Positions 37,473 through 46,411 of a DNA stretch of 64,000 nucleotides are shown here, in pieces (position 1 is the stretch's first letter; the number at the start of each line of letters is the position of its first letter). The notes below the pieces were generated by a model. The model saw only the letters and a program-made list of their open reading frames with translations. It had not been told where the DNA came from and did no database searches. The translations under genes and the position numbers were made by a program. Origin of the DNA: Arthrobacter sp. SLBN-112 (GTDB lineage: Bacteria > Actinomycetota > Actinomycetes > Actinomycetales > Micrococcaceae); NCBI RefSeq assembly GCF_006715225.1, contig NZ_VFMU01000001.1:2666001-2730000 (forward strand). The letters are read 5' to 3'.

Positions 37473-37493
37473 TGGCCACGGTGAACGTGGCCA
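37473..37493. terminator. Bidirectional hairpin between dinG and lexA
   Basis: TGGCCACG (37473-37480) pairs perfectly with CGTGGCCA (37486-37493) around GTGAA, midway between two convergent genes. Confidence 0.6.
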
Positions 37494-37520
37494 GCGCAAC
37501 CTCAGGCCAAAGGGAACGGG

Positions 37521-38255
37521 CTAGAGGGAACGCAGGACCGAGACCACTTTGCCCATGATCGTGGCGTGGTCTCCCAGGATGGGTTCGTACTGGGTGTTCT
37601 GGGGGAGCAGCCAAGTGTGGCCGTCGCGCTGGCGGAACGTCTTGACGGTTGCCTCGTCATCGAGCAGGGCCGCAACAATGTCCCCATTGGCAGCGTCCGC
37701 CTGGCGCCGCACCACCACCCAGTCACCGTCGCAGATGGCCGCGTCCACCATGGAATCGCCTGCCACCCGGAGCATGAACAGTTCGCCCTGGCCGACGAGC
37801 TGGCGGGGGAGCGGCATGACGTCCTCGACCAGTTGCTCGGCGAGGATGGGGCCGCCGGCAGCAATCCGCCCAACCAACGGAACCATGGCCGTATCAAGGG
37901 CGGTGGGAAGTTCGGTCACCGTGGCTCCGCTGCCCTGGGCCTGAGGAGCAGGAGATGCGCCTGCTGCCTTGCTGCCGCCATCCAGCGTGAGGGGCATCAG
38001 GACCTCCATGGCGCGAGGCCGCTTGGGATCGCGCCGCAGGTAACCCAGCTTTTCCAGTTGCGAGAGCTGGTGGGTCACGCTGGACAGGCTTGCGAGGCCC
38101 ACCGTATCGCCGATCTCGCGCATGGAGGGCGGGTATCCGTTCTCATTGACTGAGCGCTGGATGGTTTCGAGGATCTTCTTCTGCCGCGGCGTCAAACCCT
38201 TGGCGGTCTTCTTCGATTGCGGGGCGGTCCTGCCCCCGGCGGCTGCTGCTGCCAT
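37521..38255 (-). CDS. lexA: SOS repressor LexA
   Basis: LexA represses DNA-damage genes and cleaves itself when RecA filaments form. The 244-residue protein has an N-terminal winged helix ([40 protein letters not shown]), a cleavage site Ala133-Gly134 in GRIAAGGPI, catalytic Ser168 in [13 protein letters not shown] and Lys205 in EATVKTF. The start is uncertain: ATG 38255 fits the family better than GTG 38300, and GAAAGG lies about 11 nt upstream. It is autoregulated through the box at 38410-38425 and divergent from the LysM gene, as in mycobacteria. Confidence 0.97.
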   Translation of the reverse strand: MAAAAAGGRTAPQSKKTAKGLTPRQKKILETIQRSVNENGYPPSMREIGDTVGLASLSSVTHQLSQLEKLGYLRRDPKRPRAMEVLMPLTLDGGSKAAGASPAPQAQGSGATVTELPTALDTAMVPLVGRIAAGGPILAEQLVEDVMPLPRQLVGQGELFMLRVAGDSMVDAAICDGDWVVVRRQADAANGDIVAALLDDEATVKTFRQRDGHTWLLPQNTQYEPILGDHATIMGKVVSVLRSL

Positions 38256-38409
38256 ATTCGCCAATGCCTTTCGCTTGCCGCCGGACCTTCCGCCTGGCAC
38301 TGTTCCGCAGCGCCACCGGAAGGACTTCCGCTGTCATTGTCAGACCCTGCTGATCAACTTCAGTGGTGGTTGTTCTTTGGTTCAAAGCTAGGCCAGCCAC
38401 ATTGCTTTT

Positions 38410-38425
38410 TCAAACATTTGTTCTA
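38410..38425. promoter_or_regulatory. LexA (SOS) box of lexA
   Basis: TCAAACATTTGTTCTA matches TCGAAC-N4-GTTCGA at 10 of 12 fixed positions. It lies 155 nt before the lexA start in the lexA/LysM divergent region. Confidence 0.8.
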
Positions 38426-38476
38426 GCGAGTCTCGACATTATTCGTCGATAGGTGCTAAAACTTAACAAGCAAAGT

Positions 38477-38492
38477 TCGAATATGTGTTCTA
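38477..38492. promoter_or_regulatory. LexA (SOS) box of the LysM gene
   Basis: TCGAATATGTGTTCTA matches the operator at 10 of 12 fixed positions, 67 bp from the lexA box start. It is placed to control the rightward LysM gene. Confidence 0.8.
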
Positions 38493-38612
38493 ACCAGTGC
38501 GTGCCCTATTCGAAGACGTGGCCGGAAGAAATTGGCTGCCACGGAATGCATCGAGGGGCAGCTGGCTGGGCGGACACCCGGGCAGCACGGCAGGTCCAGG
38601 AGGGCTCAGTTC

Positions 38613-39032
38613 ATGTCAGCTATATCTCTTCATCAGGTTTCACTCCCGCAGCCGGTTTCCCTGCAGGGGCGGAAGACTTCAAAGCGCTCGATTTCTTCAA
38701 AGAGCGGCGGCCCATCAGCAGCACCTTTCCGGCTTACGCGGCGGGGGCAGATCGTCCTGATCGGAGTGCCTCTTGTACTTCTCGCGGTCCTTCTGGTGTC
38801 CCTGTCCGGACTCTTCAACTCCCCGGCCAAGGCGTCCGATTCCGCTGCGGACCTGGCCGTGACGCCCACGGTCACGGTCACGGTGCAGGCCGGGCAGTCG
38901 CTGTGGTCCATCGCCGGGGCCGTTGCTCCGGACCGGGATGCCCGGGACGTGGTGGCAGACATCGTCCAGCTGAACAACCTTTCCGCCGGTGCCGTCCTGC
39001 CCGGCCAGCAACTGTTCGTCCCCACCCGCTAG
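38613..39032 (+). CDS. SOS-controlled LysM membrane protein, probable cell-division suppressor
   Basis: A 139-residue protein: a basic cytoplasmic start of about 45 residues, one membrane segment (about 46-66, IVLIGVPLVLLAVLLVSLSG) and an extracellular LysM domain (about 88-138, VTVQAGQSLWSIAGAVAPD through LPGQQLFVPTR). Its architecture and position opposite lexA match Rv2719c/ChiZ of Mycobacterium tuberculosis and, functionally, YneA of Bacillus, which delay division during DNA damage. A LexA box lies upstream. ATG 38613 is chosen because AGGAGG at 38598-38603 precedes it. ATG 38532 lacks a ribosome-binding site. Confidence 0.88.
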   Translation: MSAISLHQVSLPQPVSLQGRKTSKRSISSKSGGPSAAPFRLTRRGQIVLIGVPLVLLAVLLVSLSGLFNSPAKASDSAADLAVTPTVTVTVQAGQSLWSIAGAVAPDRDARDVVADIVQLNNLSAGAVLPGQQLFVPTR

Positions 39033-39131
39033 GCGGATGCGGGTGTTGGCCCTCGAAGGAACTTGGCCAATTGCCCGCCACGCCCTTGGCGAACAGTACC
39101 CGTCACATTTTCCGGTGGTTGCCCCGGCAAC

Positions 39132-39137
39132 TAAACT
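39132..39137 (+). promoter_or_regulatory. -10 element of hisC (leaderless geometry)
   Basis: TAAACT followed by 6 nt and GTG 39144. Confidence 0.6.
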
Positions 39138-39143
39138 GTTCAG

Positions 39144-40262
39144 GTGAACGACCAGCTAGAACGTCTGAACCGGCTTCCCCTCCGCAGCAATCTTCGTGGG
39201 CTGACCCCTTACGGGGCACCCCAACTGGACGTCCCCATCCTGCTGAATGTCAATGAGAACACCCATGGTGTTCCTGCGGACGTGCGTGCCGCCATCAGCG
39301 CCGCCGTTACGGAGGCTGCTGCAGGGCTCAACCGCTATCCTGACCGGGAGTTCAGCGAACTGCGGAAAGCATTGGCGGAATACCTGGGGCACGGGCTCGA
39401 TGAAACCAACCTTTGGGCAGCCAATGGCTCCAACGAGGTCCTGCAGCAGATCCTCCAGGCCTTTGGCGGGCCGGGGCGCACCGCGCTTGGCTTCCCGCCC
39501 ACGTACTCCATGTACCCCCTGCTGGCCAGCGGAACGGACACCGCATACATCACCGGTGAACGCGCGGAAGGCTATGACCTGAGCGCAGAGTCCGCCGCCC
39601 GCCAGGTTAAGGAACTGCAGCCGAACATTGTTTTCCTCTGCTCGCCCAACAATCCCACCGGGACCGGCTTGGGACTGGACGTCGTGGAGGCCGTCTACGA
39701 GGCCGGCGAGGCAAGCCAGGCCATCGTGATCGTCGACGAGGCCTACCACGAGTTCGCGCACGACGGGACTCCCAGCGCCCTGACCCTGCTGCCCGGACGG
39801 GAGCGGCTCATCGTTTCCCGGACCATGAGCAAGGCCTTCGCCCTGGCCGGCGCCCGGCTTGGCTACATGGCGGCCGCCCCGGAGGTCACCGACGCGCTGC
39901 GGCTGGTACGCCTGCCGTACCACCTGTCCGCGATCACCCAGGCAACGGCCCTGGCCGCCCTCCAACACCGTGAAGCGCTGATGGCTGATGTCCAGGACAT
40001 CAAGAAGCAGCGCGACCGGATCGTGACGGAACTGACCCGGATGGGCCTCACCCCGGCCGCGTCGGACTCCAACTACGTGTTCTTTGGCGGCCTGGAAAAC
40101 CCGCATCAGGTCTGGCAGGAGCTGTTGGATGCGGGGGTGCTCATCCGCGACGTGGGAATTCCCGGCCACCTTCGGGTCACGGCAGGCACTGAGGCGGAAA
40201 CCACAGCCTTCCTTACATCCCTGGAGCGCATCCTTGCGGGCCAGGCCGCGCTTCCCGCCTAG
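39144..40262 (+). CDS. hisC: Histidinol-phosphate aminotransferase
   Basis: HisC is a PLP enzyme that transaminates imidazole acetol phosphate in histidine synthesis. The 372-residue protein has the fold-type I landmarks LLNVNENTHGVP, the LNRYPDREFSELRKAL entry, WAANGSNEVLQQIL, FLCSPNNPTGTGLGLD, IVDEAYHEFA, and the PLP lysine in SRTMSKAFALAGARLGY (about Lys230). The GTG start follows a -10 hexamer by 6 nt. It heads a his run with hisB, hisH and priA. hisG, hisD and hisF are not in the window. Confidence 0.96.
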   Translation: MNDQLERLNRLPLRSNLRGLTPYGAPQLDVPILLNVNENTHGVPADVRAAISAAVTEAAAGLNRYPDREFSELRKALAEYLGHGLDETNLWAANGSNEVLQQILQAFGGPGRTALGFPPTYSMYPLLASGTDTAYITGERAEGYDLSAESAARQVKELQPNIVFLCSPNNPTGTGLGLDVVEAVYEAGEASQAIVIVDEAYHEFAHDGTPSALTLLPGRERLIVSRTMSKAFALAGARLGYMAAAPEVTDALRLVRLPYHLSAITQATALAALQHREALMADVQDIKKQRDRIVTELTRMGLTPAASDSNYVFFGGLENPHQVWQELLDAGVLIRDVGIPGHLRVTAGTEAETTAFLTSLERILAGQAALPA

Positions 40263-40323
40263 ACTTGATACAGCGGCGCTGGACGCCTTGAACCACTTCC
40301 TCTCCCACTAAGGATCCTTCAGT

Positions 40324-40950
40324 ATGAGTCCCACCGGATTGAATACGGCTGCGGCCCGGACCGCCCGCATGGAGCGTGCCACCAGCGAGTCCTCCGTACT
40401 CGTGGAGATCAACCTCGATGGAACCGGCGTATCGGACATCGATACCTCTGTGCCGTTCTATGACCACATGCTTACGGCCCTGTGCAAGCACTCCCTGATC
40501 GACATGACGGTCAAGGCCACGGGTGACACCCACATCGACGTCCACCACACAGTGGAGGACGTCGCCATCACCTTCGGCGAGGTCCTCCGGACCGCCCTGG
40601 GCAACAAGGCCGGGATCCGCCGGTTCGGCGAAGCCACCGTGCCGCTGGACGAAGCGCTTGCCAGCGCTGTGGTGGATGTCTCCGGGCGTCCTTACCTGGT
40701 GCACGGCGGCGAGCCCGCCGGCCAGGAGTACCACCTGATTGGCGGCCACTTCACCGGTTCCCTGACCCGCCACGTTTTCGAGGCGATCACGCTGCACGCG
40801 GGCATCTGCCTGCACATGAACGTGCTCGCCGGCCGGGACCCGCACCACATCGTCGAGGCACAGTTCAAGGCCTTCGCACGCGCCCTCCGCGCCGCCGTCG
40901 AACCCGATCCCCGGGTCGAGGGCATCCCCTCCACCAAGGGGGCGCTGTGA
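40324..40950 (+). CDS. hisB: Imidazoleglycerol-phosphate dehydratase
   Basis: HisB removes water from imidazole glycerol phosphate. The 208-residue protein is the monofunctional type without the phosphatase domain. It has [16 protein letters not shown] and [20 protein letters not shown] (metal-binding histidines), [36 protein letters not shown] and a C-terminal PSTKGAL. The stop overlaps the GTG of hisH (GTGA), which couples the two. GGATCC lies before the start, with a weak AAGGA ribosome-binding site at 40311-40315. Confidence 0.97.
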   Translation: MSPTGLNTAAARTARMERATSESSVLVEINLDGTGVSDIDTSVPFYDHMLTALCKHSLIDMTVKATGDTHIDVHHTVEDVAITFGEVLRTALGNKAGIRRFGEATVPLDEALASAVVDVSGRPYLVHGGEPAGQEYHLIGGHFTGSLTRHVFEAITLHAGICLHMNVLAGRDPHHIVEAQFKAFARALRAAVEPDPRVEGIPSTKGAL

Positions 40951-41708
40951 GCGGACAGGTCCTGAAGGACGGCGCCATCATCGACCCGTCAGCTTCACGC
41001 AAGCTGCCTTCACCCGAGGGTAAGCCCACAGTCACCGTGCTCGACTACGGCTCCGGGAACGTGCGGTCCGCTGTACGTGCCCTGGAACGCGCCGGAGCGG
41101 AAGTGATCCTCAGCGCCAAACCTGAAGATGTACTGAACGCGGATGGCCTGGTGGTCCCGGGTGTGGGTGCGTTCGAAACTGTAATGCGCGAACTCAGGGC
41201 CGTTGACGGGATCCGACTCATTGGCAGGCGAGTGGCAGGCGGCCGCCCCGTGCTTGGCATCTGCGTGGGCCTCCAGGTCCTCTTCGAAGCCGGAGTGGAG
41301 CACGGCACCGAAGCCGAAGGCATCGGCGAGTGGCCTGGCAAGGTCGAGGCACTCCGTGCCGAGGTGGTTCCACACATGGGCTGGAACACCGTCAAGGTCC
41401 CGGAAGGCTCCAAACTCTTCGCCGGCGTCGAAAACGAACGGTTCTACTTCGTGCACTCATATGGCGTGCAGGAATGGAACTTCGACGTCATCCAGCCCCG
41501 GATGGCGCCGCCCCTGGTGACCTGGTCTGAACACGGCGGCCCGTTTATCGCGGCGGTCGAGAACGGCCCCCTCTGCGCCACCCAGTTCCACCCCGAGAAG
41601 TCCGGCGACGCCGGCGCGCGGCTCCTGCGCAACTGGGTGGAAGGCCTGCGCAAACCGGTTGGCGGCCAACCTGCTGCAGCGCCGGCTGATGCCGGCAGCG
41701 ACGCCTAG
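40947..41708 (+). CDS. hisH: Imidazole glycerol phosphate synthase glutaminase subunit HisH
   Basis: HisH releases ammonia from glutamine for HisF. The 253-residue class I amidotransferase has [18 protein letters not shown], the oxyanion region [17 protein letters not shown], the nucleophile Cys106 in [13 protein letters not shown], and the catalytic His215-Pro-Glu217 in [19 protein letters not shown]. About 30 residues precede the usual start of the domain and about 20 follow it, both variable. The GTG start overlaps hisB. HisF is outside the window. Confidence 0.96.
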   Translation: MSGQVLKDGAIIDPSASRKLPSPEGKPTVTVLDYGSGNVRSAVRALERAGAEVILSAKPEDVLNADGLVVPGVGAFETVMRELRAVDGIRLIGRRVAGGRPVLGICVGLQVLFEAGVEHGTEAEGIGEWPGKVEALRAEVVPHMGWNTVKVPEGSKLFAGVENERFYFVHSYGVQEWNFDVIQPRMAPPLVTWSEHGGPFIAAVENGPLCATQFHPEKSGDAGARLLRNWVEGLRKPVGGQPAAAPADAGSDA

Positions 41709-41867
41709 ATGTGGTCTGTACTGCTCATGGGACTCGCCGGCATCCTCATCGGCGGCGGCATCTCATTCCGGCAGCAGCACAAGCCGCTCTGGACCCAGAT
41801 TGCGTTCTACGTGCTGGCCGCCATGTCACTGCTCGCCGCCTACCTGCTGACGTTGCCGGCGGGCTGA
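41709..41867 (+). CDS. Small membrane protein between hisH and priA
   Basis: A 52-residue ORF beginning immediately after the hisH stop: MWSVLLMGLAGILIGGGISF, then QQHKPLWTQ, then a second hydrophobic stretch (IAFYVLAAMSLLAAYLLTLP). Two membrane helices are predicted. GC-rich third positions and its tight spacing support a real gene. A small membrane ORF at this place occurs in other Arthrobacter-like genomes as I recall, but no function is known. The GTCT/GGCT sequence around the start does not give a clear ribosome-binding site, so translation probably depends on coupling to hisH. Confidence 0.72.
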   Translation: MWSVLLMGLAGILIGGGISFRQQHKPLWTQIAFYVLAAMSLLAAYLLTLPAG

Positions 41868-41957
41868 CCATCACCCGGGCGGCGGCGCGACGCCGACCTG
41901 CAAGCCCTGCCCCACCCAGCCTTTGCCCGAACCGAAGAATCAACACCGAGGATGAGT

Positions 41958-42704
41958 ATGACCACCGCACATGACCTGCCGGTCCTTGAACTGCTGCCAG
42001 CCGTCGACGTCGTCAACGGCCAGGCCGTCCGGCTGGTCCAGGGCGAGGCCGGCAGCGAAACCAGCTACGGAACACCCCTTGAAGCTGCACTTAACTGGCA
42101 GCAGCAGGGCGCCGAGTGGGTGCACCTGGTGGACCTGGACGCCGCTTTCGGCCGCGGCTCCAACGCGGACCTGCTCCGTGAGGTTGTGGGCCGGCTGGAC
42201 ATCAAGGTGGAGCTCTCCGGCGGTCTCCGTGATGACCAGACCCTGGAGGCCGCCCTTGACCTGGGCGTGGCCCGGGTCAACCTGGGGACGGCTGCGCTGG
42301 AGAACCCGGAGTGGACCCGGCGGGCCATCGAGCGCTTTGGCGACAAGATCGCCGTCGGCCTTGACGTCCGCGGAACAACCCTGGCCGGCCGGGGCTGGAC
42401 CAAGGAAGGCGGGGACCTCTGGGACGTGCTGGGCCGCCTCGAGGAGGCCGGCTGCGCCCGGTACGTCGTGACCGACGTGACCAAGGATGGCACGCTGCAG
42501 GGACCCAACGTCGAACTCCTCCGCCAGATGGTGGAAAAGACCGGCAAGCCCGTGGTTGCTTCCGGCGGCATCTCCAGCCTGGATGACCTGAAGGTCCTCC
42601 GGTCCCTGGTCCCCCTTGGCGTCGAAGGCGCCATTGTGGGCAAGGCCCTCTATGCCGGCGCCTTCACCCTGCCCGAAGCCCTCGACGTCGCCGGCCGTCG
42701 CTAA
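41958..42704 (+). CDS. priA: Bifunctional HisA/TrpF isomerase PriA
   Basis: In actinobacteria PriA isomerises both ProFAR (histidine pathway) and PRA (tryptophan pathway), replacing separate HisA and TrpF. The 248-residue TIM barrel has [92 protein letters not shown] and [14 protein letters not shown]. The dual role is inferred from the actinobacterial context, and it could be HisA only. ATG 41958 has GAGG 6 nt upstream. ATG 41952 overlaps that site. Confidence 0.93.
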   Translation: MTTAHDLPVLELLPAVDVVNGQAVRLVQGEAGSETSYGTPLEAALNWQQQGAEWVHLVDLDAAFGRGSNADLLREVVGRLDIKVELSGGLRDDQTLEAALDLGVARVNLGTAALENPEWTRRAIERFGDKIAVGLDVRGTTLAGRGWTKEGGDLWDVLGRLEEAGCARYVVTDVTKDGTLQGPNVELLRQMVEKTGKPVVASGGISSLDDLKVLRSLVPLGVEGAIVGKALYAGAFTLPEALDVAGRR

Positions 42705-42724
42705 GCCGGGCGGCCTGTTCATCC

Positions 42725-43609
42725 ATGCCTAATCCCGAAGAGCCGGGGCGCCCGGCACCCCGCCCGCTGCCTGGCCACATCGCGGCAGCATTGGCCGGCG
42801 CCGGCGGCGCAACGGATTCCGCGGGCCAGCCGTGGGCAGGACGCAGCCTTGAAGGTGATGACGCGAAGATCCACAACTTCGAGGACGACGACGGCGCGGC
42901 CGACGCCGGTTACCTCGCCGCCGTGGCCGCGCTCCGGCAGGGGACAGGAGACGAAGCGGGCGTCGTCGCCGCCCTGGCCACGGCCCGCGTCTTCATTCCG
43001 ATTGTGGCGCAGCTGGCCGAAGAGGCTGAAGCAGCCCACGGGCTGCACGCCGACAAGCAGGCAGACATGGCGCTGGTGACGCTGAAGGCGGCCGATGGCA
43101 GGACCGCCCTCCCCGCATTCACCTCTGCGGCCGCCCTGGCCGCCTGGCATCCGGAGGCCCGGCCCGTCGCCGTGTACGCCGCGCGGGCGGCCCTCTCGGC
43201 AGTCGCGGAAGGCGCCGAGCTCCTGGTCCTGGACCCGGGAGCAGACGTGACGTTCGTGGTGCGCCGCCCCGGCGTCTGGGCACTGGCACAGCAGCACGGC
43301 TGGACCCCTTCGTACAACGACCCCGAACTGGCCGATGAGATGACCCGCGCCGCCTCCGGTATTGCCGCCATTCGCAGCATCGGGCTGTTGCCAGGCAGAG
43401 GAGTAGCGTCCCGTGCAGCAGACGGCGCCGTGCTCCCGGGCGGCGGCGCGGGGCCGGAGCTGCAGGTGGTGCTGTACCTCGAGGACGGACTGGACGCCGC
43501 CGGTGTCCAGGAGTTGGTGGCCGGCCTGCAGTCGGAGTGGTCGCGGAATGTATTGTTTGGGGAGCGCGTCGACTCGCTGGAAATCAAACTGAGGCGTGCT
43601 CCCGACTAG
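42725..43609 (+). CDS. SseB-family protein
   Basis: A 294-residue soluble protein. The core AALATARVFIPIVAQLAEE, followed by ALVTLKAADGRTALPAFTSAAALAAWHPEARPVA, is the SseB N-terminal domain pattern, and LLVLDPGADVTFVVRRPGVWAL continues it. The C-terminal part (LQVVLYLEDGLDAAGVQELVAGL) fits the SseB C-terminal extension. The N-terminus is Pro/Gly-rich. The biochemical function of such proteins is not established. It follows priA by 20 nt and an MFS gene follows it, in a conserved actinobacterial order. Confidence 0.88.
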   Translation: MPNPEEPGRPAPRPLPGHIAAALAGAGGATDSAGQPWAGRSLEGDDAKIHNFEDDDGAADAGYLAAVAALRQGTGDEAGVVAALATARVFIPIVAQLAEEAEAAHGLHADKQADMALVTLKAADGRTALPAFTSAAALAAWHPEARPVAVYAARAALSAVAEGAELLVLDPGADVTFVVRRPGVWALAQQHGWTPSYNDPELADEMTRAASGIAAIRSIGLLPGRGVASRAADGAVLPGGGAGPELQVVLYLEDGLDAAGVQELVAGLQSEWSRNVLFGERVDSLEIKLRRAPD

Positions 43610-43667
43610 CCGGCAGCCGGATGGGTGATCCCCGCCAGCGCTGTGGCGTACCCTGAAGGACCGCTTC

Positions 43668-44963
43668 GTGAATTTCGCTCTCTACCGGGAGTTGCTCGCC
43701 ATCCGGCCGATCCGCCGGCTGCTGCTGGTGGGCATGATTGCCCGCATCCCGCACTCGGCCGCCGGGGTGCTCCTGACCCTGCATATCGTCCTCACCCTGG
43801 GTCAGGGCTATGCCGCTGCCGGTGCCGCCGCAGCCGTCATGACCATTGGCATTGCCCTGGGCGCTCCATGGCGGGGCAGGCGCGTTGACACCGTGGGACT
43901 GCGGACCGCGCTCATCCCGTCCGTGATTTCGGAGACGGTGATCTGGTCTGTCGTGCCGCACGTGTCCTACCAGTGGCTCCTCCCGCTGGTCTTCGTAGGC
44001 GGCCTGCTCACCCTCCCCATCTTCAGTGTGGTCCGGCAGTCCCTCGGCGTCCTGGCGGAGGGCGACCAGCGGCGCACCGCCTTCGCCCTGGACGCCATCA
44101 CCACGGAAATGGTCTTCATGATCGGCCCTGCCGCCGGCGCTGTGGTGGCCACCAGTGGATTCACCATTGCCGGGTTGACTGTGGTGGGCGTGGCCACGTC
44201 CCTCGCCGGGCTGTTCCTCATGTGGTTCAACCCGCCCACCCGCAGTCCGGGACAAACCATCGAATGCGCCGAAGATGAGCAGCATGCAGCGGAAGTTGCC
44301 GTCGTCTCCACCGCGCCGGCCCACGTCCAGGAAGCGGCCGCGGAACTGGCGCCGGCCGGAGCGGCCACCAGTGCTGCACAGGGACTGCGCGGAAGGCTGG
44401 CAGGTGGCTTCGCCTGGTTCACCCCAACGGTCGCGGCACTCTTTGCCGTTGCTGCCGGCGCCGGAATGGTGTTGAGCGGCACCGACGTCGGCATTGTTGC
44501 GGCGCTGCAAACCGGCGGACACCAGAGCGAAATCGGCATCGTCTTCGTCTTCTGGTGCGCTGCGTCAGTGGTGGGCGGCCTCATCTACGGCGCCATGCAC
44601 CGGCCCATCCCGCCTGTCATCCTGCTGCTGGGCATGGCGGCGCTGACCCTGCCCATGGCTTTTGCCCACGACACCTGGACCCTGGCGTTCGTCTCCGTCC
44701 TGCCGGGCCTGCTCTGCGCTCCCGTACTCTCCGCGGCTTCCGAAAAAGTCGCGGACCTGGTGTCCGAGGAGCGGCGGGGAGAGGCCATGGGCTGGTACGG
44801 CTCGGCCCTCACCGCCGGTGTTGCCCTCGGTTCCCCGCTGGCCGGCATCTTCATCGACGTCATGGGGCCGTCCGGGGGCTTCGTTTCGGTCGGCGCCGCC
44901 GGCGTCGTACTGTGCCTGGTGGGCCTGGTCCTCCAGCAGCGCCGCCGGAAAGCCGCCGCCTGA
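43668..44963 (+). CDS. MFS transporter
   Basis: A 431-residue membrane protein with about twelve hydrophobic segments in two bundles joined by a soluble linker of about 70 residues (AEDEQHAAEVAVVSTAPAHV...). The first bundle shows GAPWRGRRVDTVGLRTALIP, a degenerate loop 2-3 MFS motif. It resembles multidrug or small-molecule exporters. No substrate can be predicted. The GTG start has GAAGGA 7 nt upstream. The IS30 element begins 13 bp after its stop, so any native terminator has been displaced or lost on this side. Confidence 0.88.
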   Translation: MNFALYRELLAIRPIRRLLLVGMIARIPHSAAGVLLTLHIVLTLGQGYAAAGAAAAVMTIGIALGAPWRGRRVDTVGLRTALIPSVISETVIWSVVPHVSYQWLLPLVFVGGLLTLPIFSVVRQSLGVLAEGDQRRTAFALDAITTEMVFMIGPAAGAVVATSGFTIAGLTVVGVATSLAGLFLMWFNPPTRSPGQTIECAEDEQHAAEVAVVSTAPAHVQEAAAELAPAGAATSAAQGLRGRLAGGFAWFTPTVAALFAVAAGAGMVLSGTDVGIVAALQTGGHQSEIGIVFVFWCAASVVGGLIYGAMHRPIPPVILLLGMAALTLPMAFAHDTWTLAFVSVLPGLLCAPVLSAASEKVADLVSEERRGEAMGWYGSALTAGVALGSPLAGIFIDVMGPSGGFVSVGAAGVVLCLVGLVLQQRRRKAAA

Positions 44964-44976
44964 TACCGGTCCCCTC

Positions 44977-45002
44977 ATCGATTGCTGCGTAGTTGTCGTT
45001 TT
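44977..45002 (+). repeat. Left inverted repeat of the IS30 element
   Basis: Starts ATCGATTGCTGCGTAG and ends CGTTTT. It matches the right repeat at 22 of 26 positions. Confidence 0.8.
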
Positions 45003-45057
45003 GGCCTCGGCGGATTCATATGGTCATTGCAACAAGGCCATTTGAAGGGGTGTTGCG

Positions 45058-46260
45058 ATGCCGGCGGGGTACGTGTTTGGGGATCAGGTCAGGGACGGGT
45101 TTTTTGCTTTGCTGCGGCAGGGAGCGTCGATTAGTGAGGCGTGCCGCGTGTCGGGTCTGTGGTCCTCAACGGTGCTGCATTGGATCCGGAAGATGGGCCC
45201 TGTGGAGATGTCCAAGGGCAATCGTGGAGGGCCTGCAGGGGCGCCGTTTCCGGACGGCGTCCCTGGTTCAGGCAGGCTGAGTCTGTCGGAACGGGCGGTG
45301 ATCATGGTGCGCCTGCGAGATGGCTGGTCCTACGCGGCGATCGGCAGGGAACTTGGCCGGGACCGGTCAGTGATCTGGCGCGAGGCCAGACGGAACTGCT
45401 GCGATGACGGCATCTACCAGTCCGACGTCGCGCAGCTAAAGGCAGGTCAGAACGCCCGCCGCCCCAAGGAACACAAGCTCGCCCATAAACCGCTGGCCCG
45501 CTTCGTGGAGTCCGCCATGGACGAGGGCTGGTCCCCCCAGCTGTGCTCGCTGGTCCTGGCTGGTGCATTCCCGGACGATAAGAGGATGCAGATCAGCCAC
45601 GAGACGATCTATCAGGCCATCTACGTCCAGGGCCGCGGTCATGTCCGCCAGGACCTGTACCGGCAACTGAGCACCGGCCGGGCCAAACGGGTCACCGACG
45701 GACGCGGCCGGGGTCGGAACAACAGTCCGTTCAAGGACGCGCTGAAGATCTCCGAACGTCCTGCTGAAGCCGAGGACCGGGCCGTTCCCGGGCACTGGGA
45801 ATGCGACCTGATACTCGGCTCGGTCGCCAGCAACTCAGCGATCGGAACCTGCGTGGAACGTTCGACCCGATACACCATGCTGCTGCACCTGCCCAACGGC
45901 CACAGCGCAGACGAGGTCGCTAAGGCCATGATCACCGCGTTCGCCGAACTGCCGGCGGACCTGCGCAAAACCCTCACCTATGACCGCGGAGTCGAGATGG
46001 CCCGTTACGCCCAAATCCAGATCGCGATCGACGCGGAAATCTACTTCTCCGACCCGCACTCGCCCTGGCAACGCGGGACGAACGAGAACACCAACCGGCT
46101 CCTGCGGCACTGGTTCGCCAAAAGCACCGACCTGTCCGTCCACACGGCCCAGGACATCAAACGAGCTCAGGACAGCCTCAACAACCGGCCACGCCCCACC
46201 CTCGGCCTCGCAACACCCAAGCAGAAATTCAACGAACTCCTCCTCGCCGCAGCAGCCTAA
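45058..46260 (+). CDS. IS30-family transposase
   Basis: A 400-residue DDE transposase. The N-terminus has helix-turn-helix segments (GASISEACRVSGLWSSTVLH, then YAAIGRELGRDRSVIWREARR) that bind the inverted repeats. The catalytic core shows the first Asp in HWECDLILGS, the second in LTYDRGVEMARYAQI, and the Glu in WQRGTNENTNRLLRHWF, the IS30 signature. The length is full and there is no frameshift, so the enzyme may be active. The ATG is 75 bp inside the left end. Codon use is a little less GC-extreme than in its neighbours. Confidence 0.95.
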   Translation: MPAGYVFGDQVRDGFFALLRQGASISEACRVSGLWSSTVLHWIRKMGPVEMSKGNRGGPAGAPFPDGVPGSGRLSLSERAVIMVRLRDGWSYAAIGRELGRDRSVIWREARRNCCDDGIYQSDVAQLKAGQNARRPKEHKLAHKPLARFVESAMDEGWSPQLCSLVLAGAFPDDKRMQISHETIYQAIYVQGRGHVRQDLYRQLSTGRAKRVTDGRGRGRNNSPFKDALKISERPAEAEDRAVPGHWECDLILGSVASNSAIGTCVERSTRYTMLLHLPNGHSADEVAKAMITAFAELPADLRKTLTYDRGVEMARYAQIQIAIDAEIYFSDPHSPWQRGTNENTNRLLRHWFAKSTDLSVHTAQDIKRAQDSLNNRPRPTLGLATPKQKFNELLLAAAA

Positions 46261-46292
46261 CCGTTGCAACGACCACTTGACTTTCCACTCGG

Positions 46293-46318
46293 AAAACGGC
46301 AGGTACGGAGCAATCGAT
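46293..46318 (-). repeat. Right inverted repeat of the IS30 element
   Basis: The reverse complement of this segment begins ATCGATTGCTCCGTAC and ends CGTTTT, matching the left repeat at 22 of 26 positions. Confidence 0.8.
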
Positions 46319-46350
46319 TGACCCCGGGGGCACTTTGCTGGGGAAACGAC

Positions 46351-46386
46351 GACGGCGGGACGACCTTGAAAGGCCGTCCCGCCGTC
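46351..46386 (-). terminator. Terminator hairpin of the DUF1844 gene
   Basis: GACGGCGGGACG (46351-46362) pairs with CGTCCCGCCGTC (46375-46386), with an inner CCTT/AAGG stem. On the minus strand it is followed by GTCGTTTCC. Confidence 0.75.
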
Positions 46387-46411
46387 GGACACTGCTTGGG
46401 TAGGTTCTTCC

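Larger units (their letters stand above)
38256..38612. other. lexA/LysM divergent intergenic region
   Basis: About 357 nt without a recognised gene. It contains two LexA boxes (38410-38425 and 38477-38492) and presumably two divergent promoters. The stretch around 38395-38500 is clearly more AT-rich than its surroundings. Leaders of about 100-150 nt lie on each side. The rightward frame is open from 38532 but is not convincing as coding before ATG 38613. Confidence 0.7.
44977..46318 (+). mobile_element. IS30-family insertion sequence
   Basis: A 1.34-kb element bounded by imperfect inverted repeats. Positions 44977-45002 and the reverse complement of 46293-46318 match at 22 of 26 bases, beginning ATCGATTGCT on both sides. 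One transposase gene fills it. No direct repeat was visible at the deduced ends: the outer bases are CTC on the left and TGA on the right. This could mean an old insertion, a slightly different boundary, or deletion next to the element. Confidence 0.88.

Noticed and set aside
44964..46411. Composite transposon or genomic island around the IS30 element
   Set aside because: Only one IS copy is present and the genes on both sides are ordinary conserved chromosomal genes.
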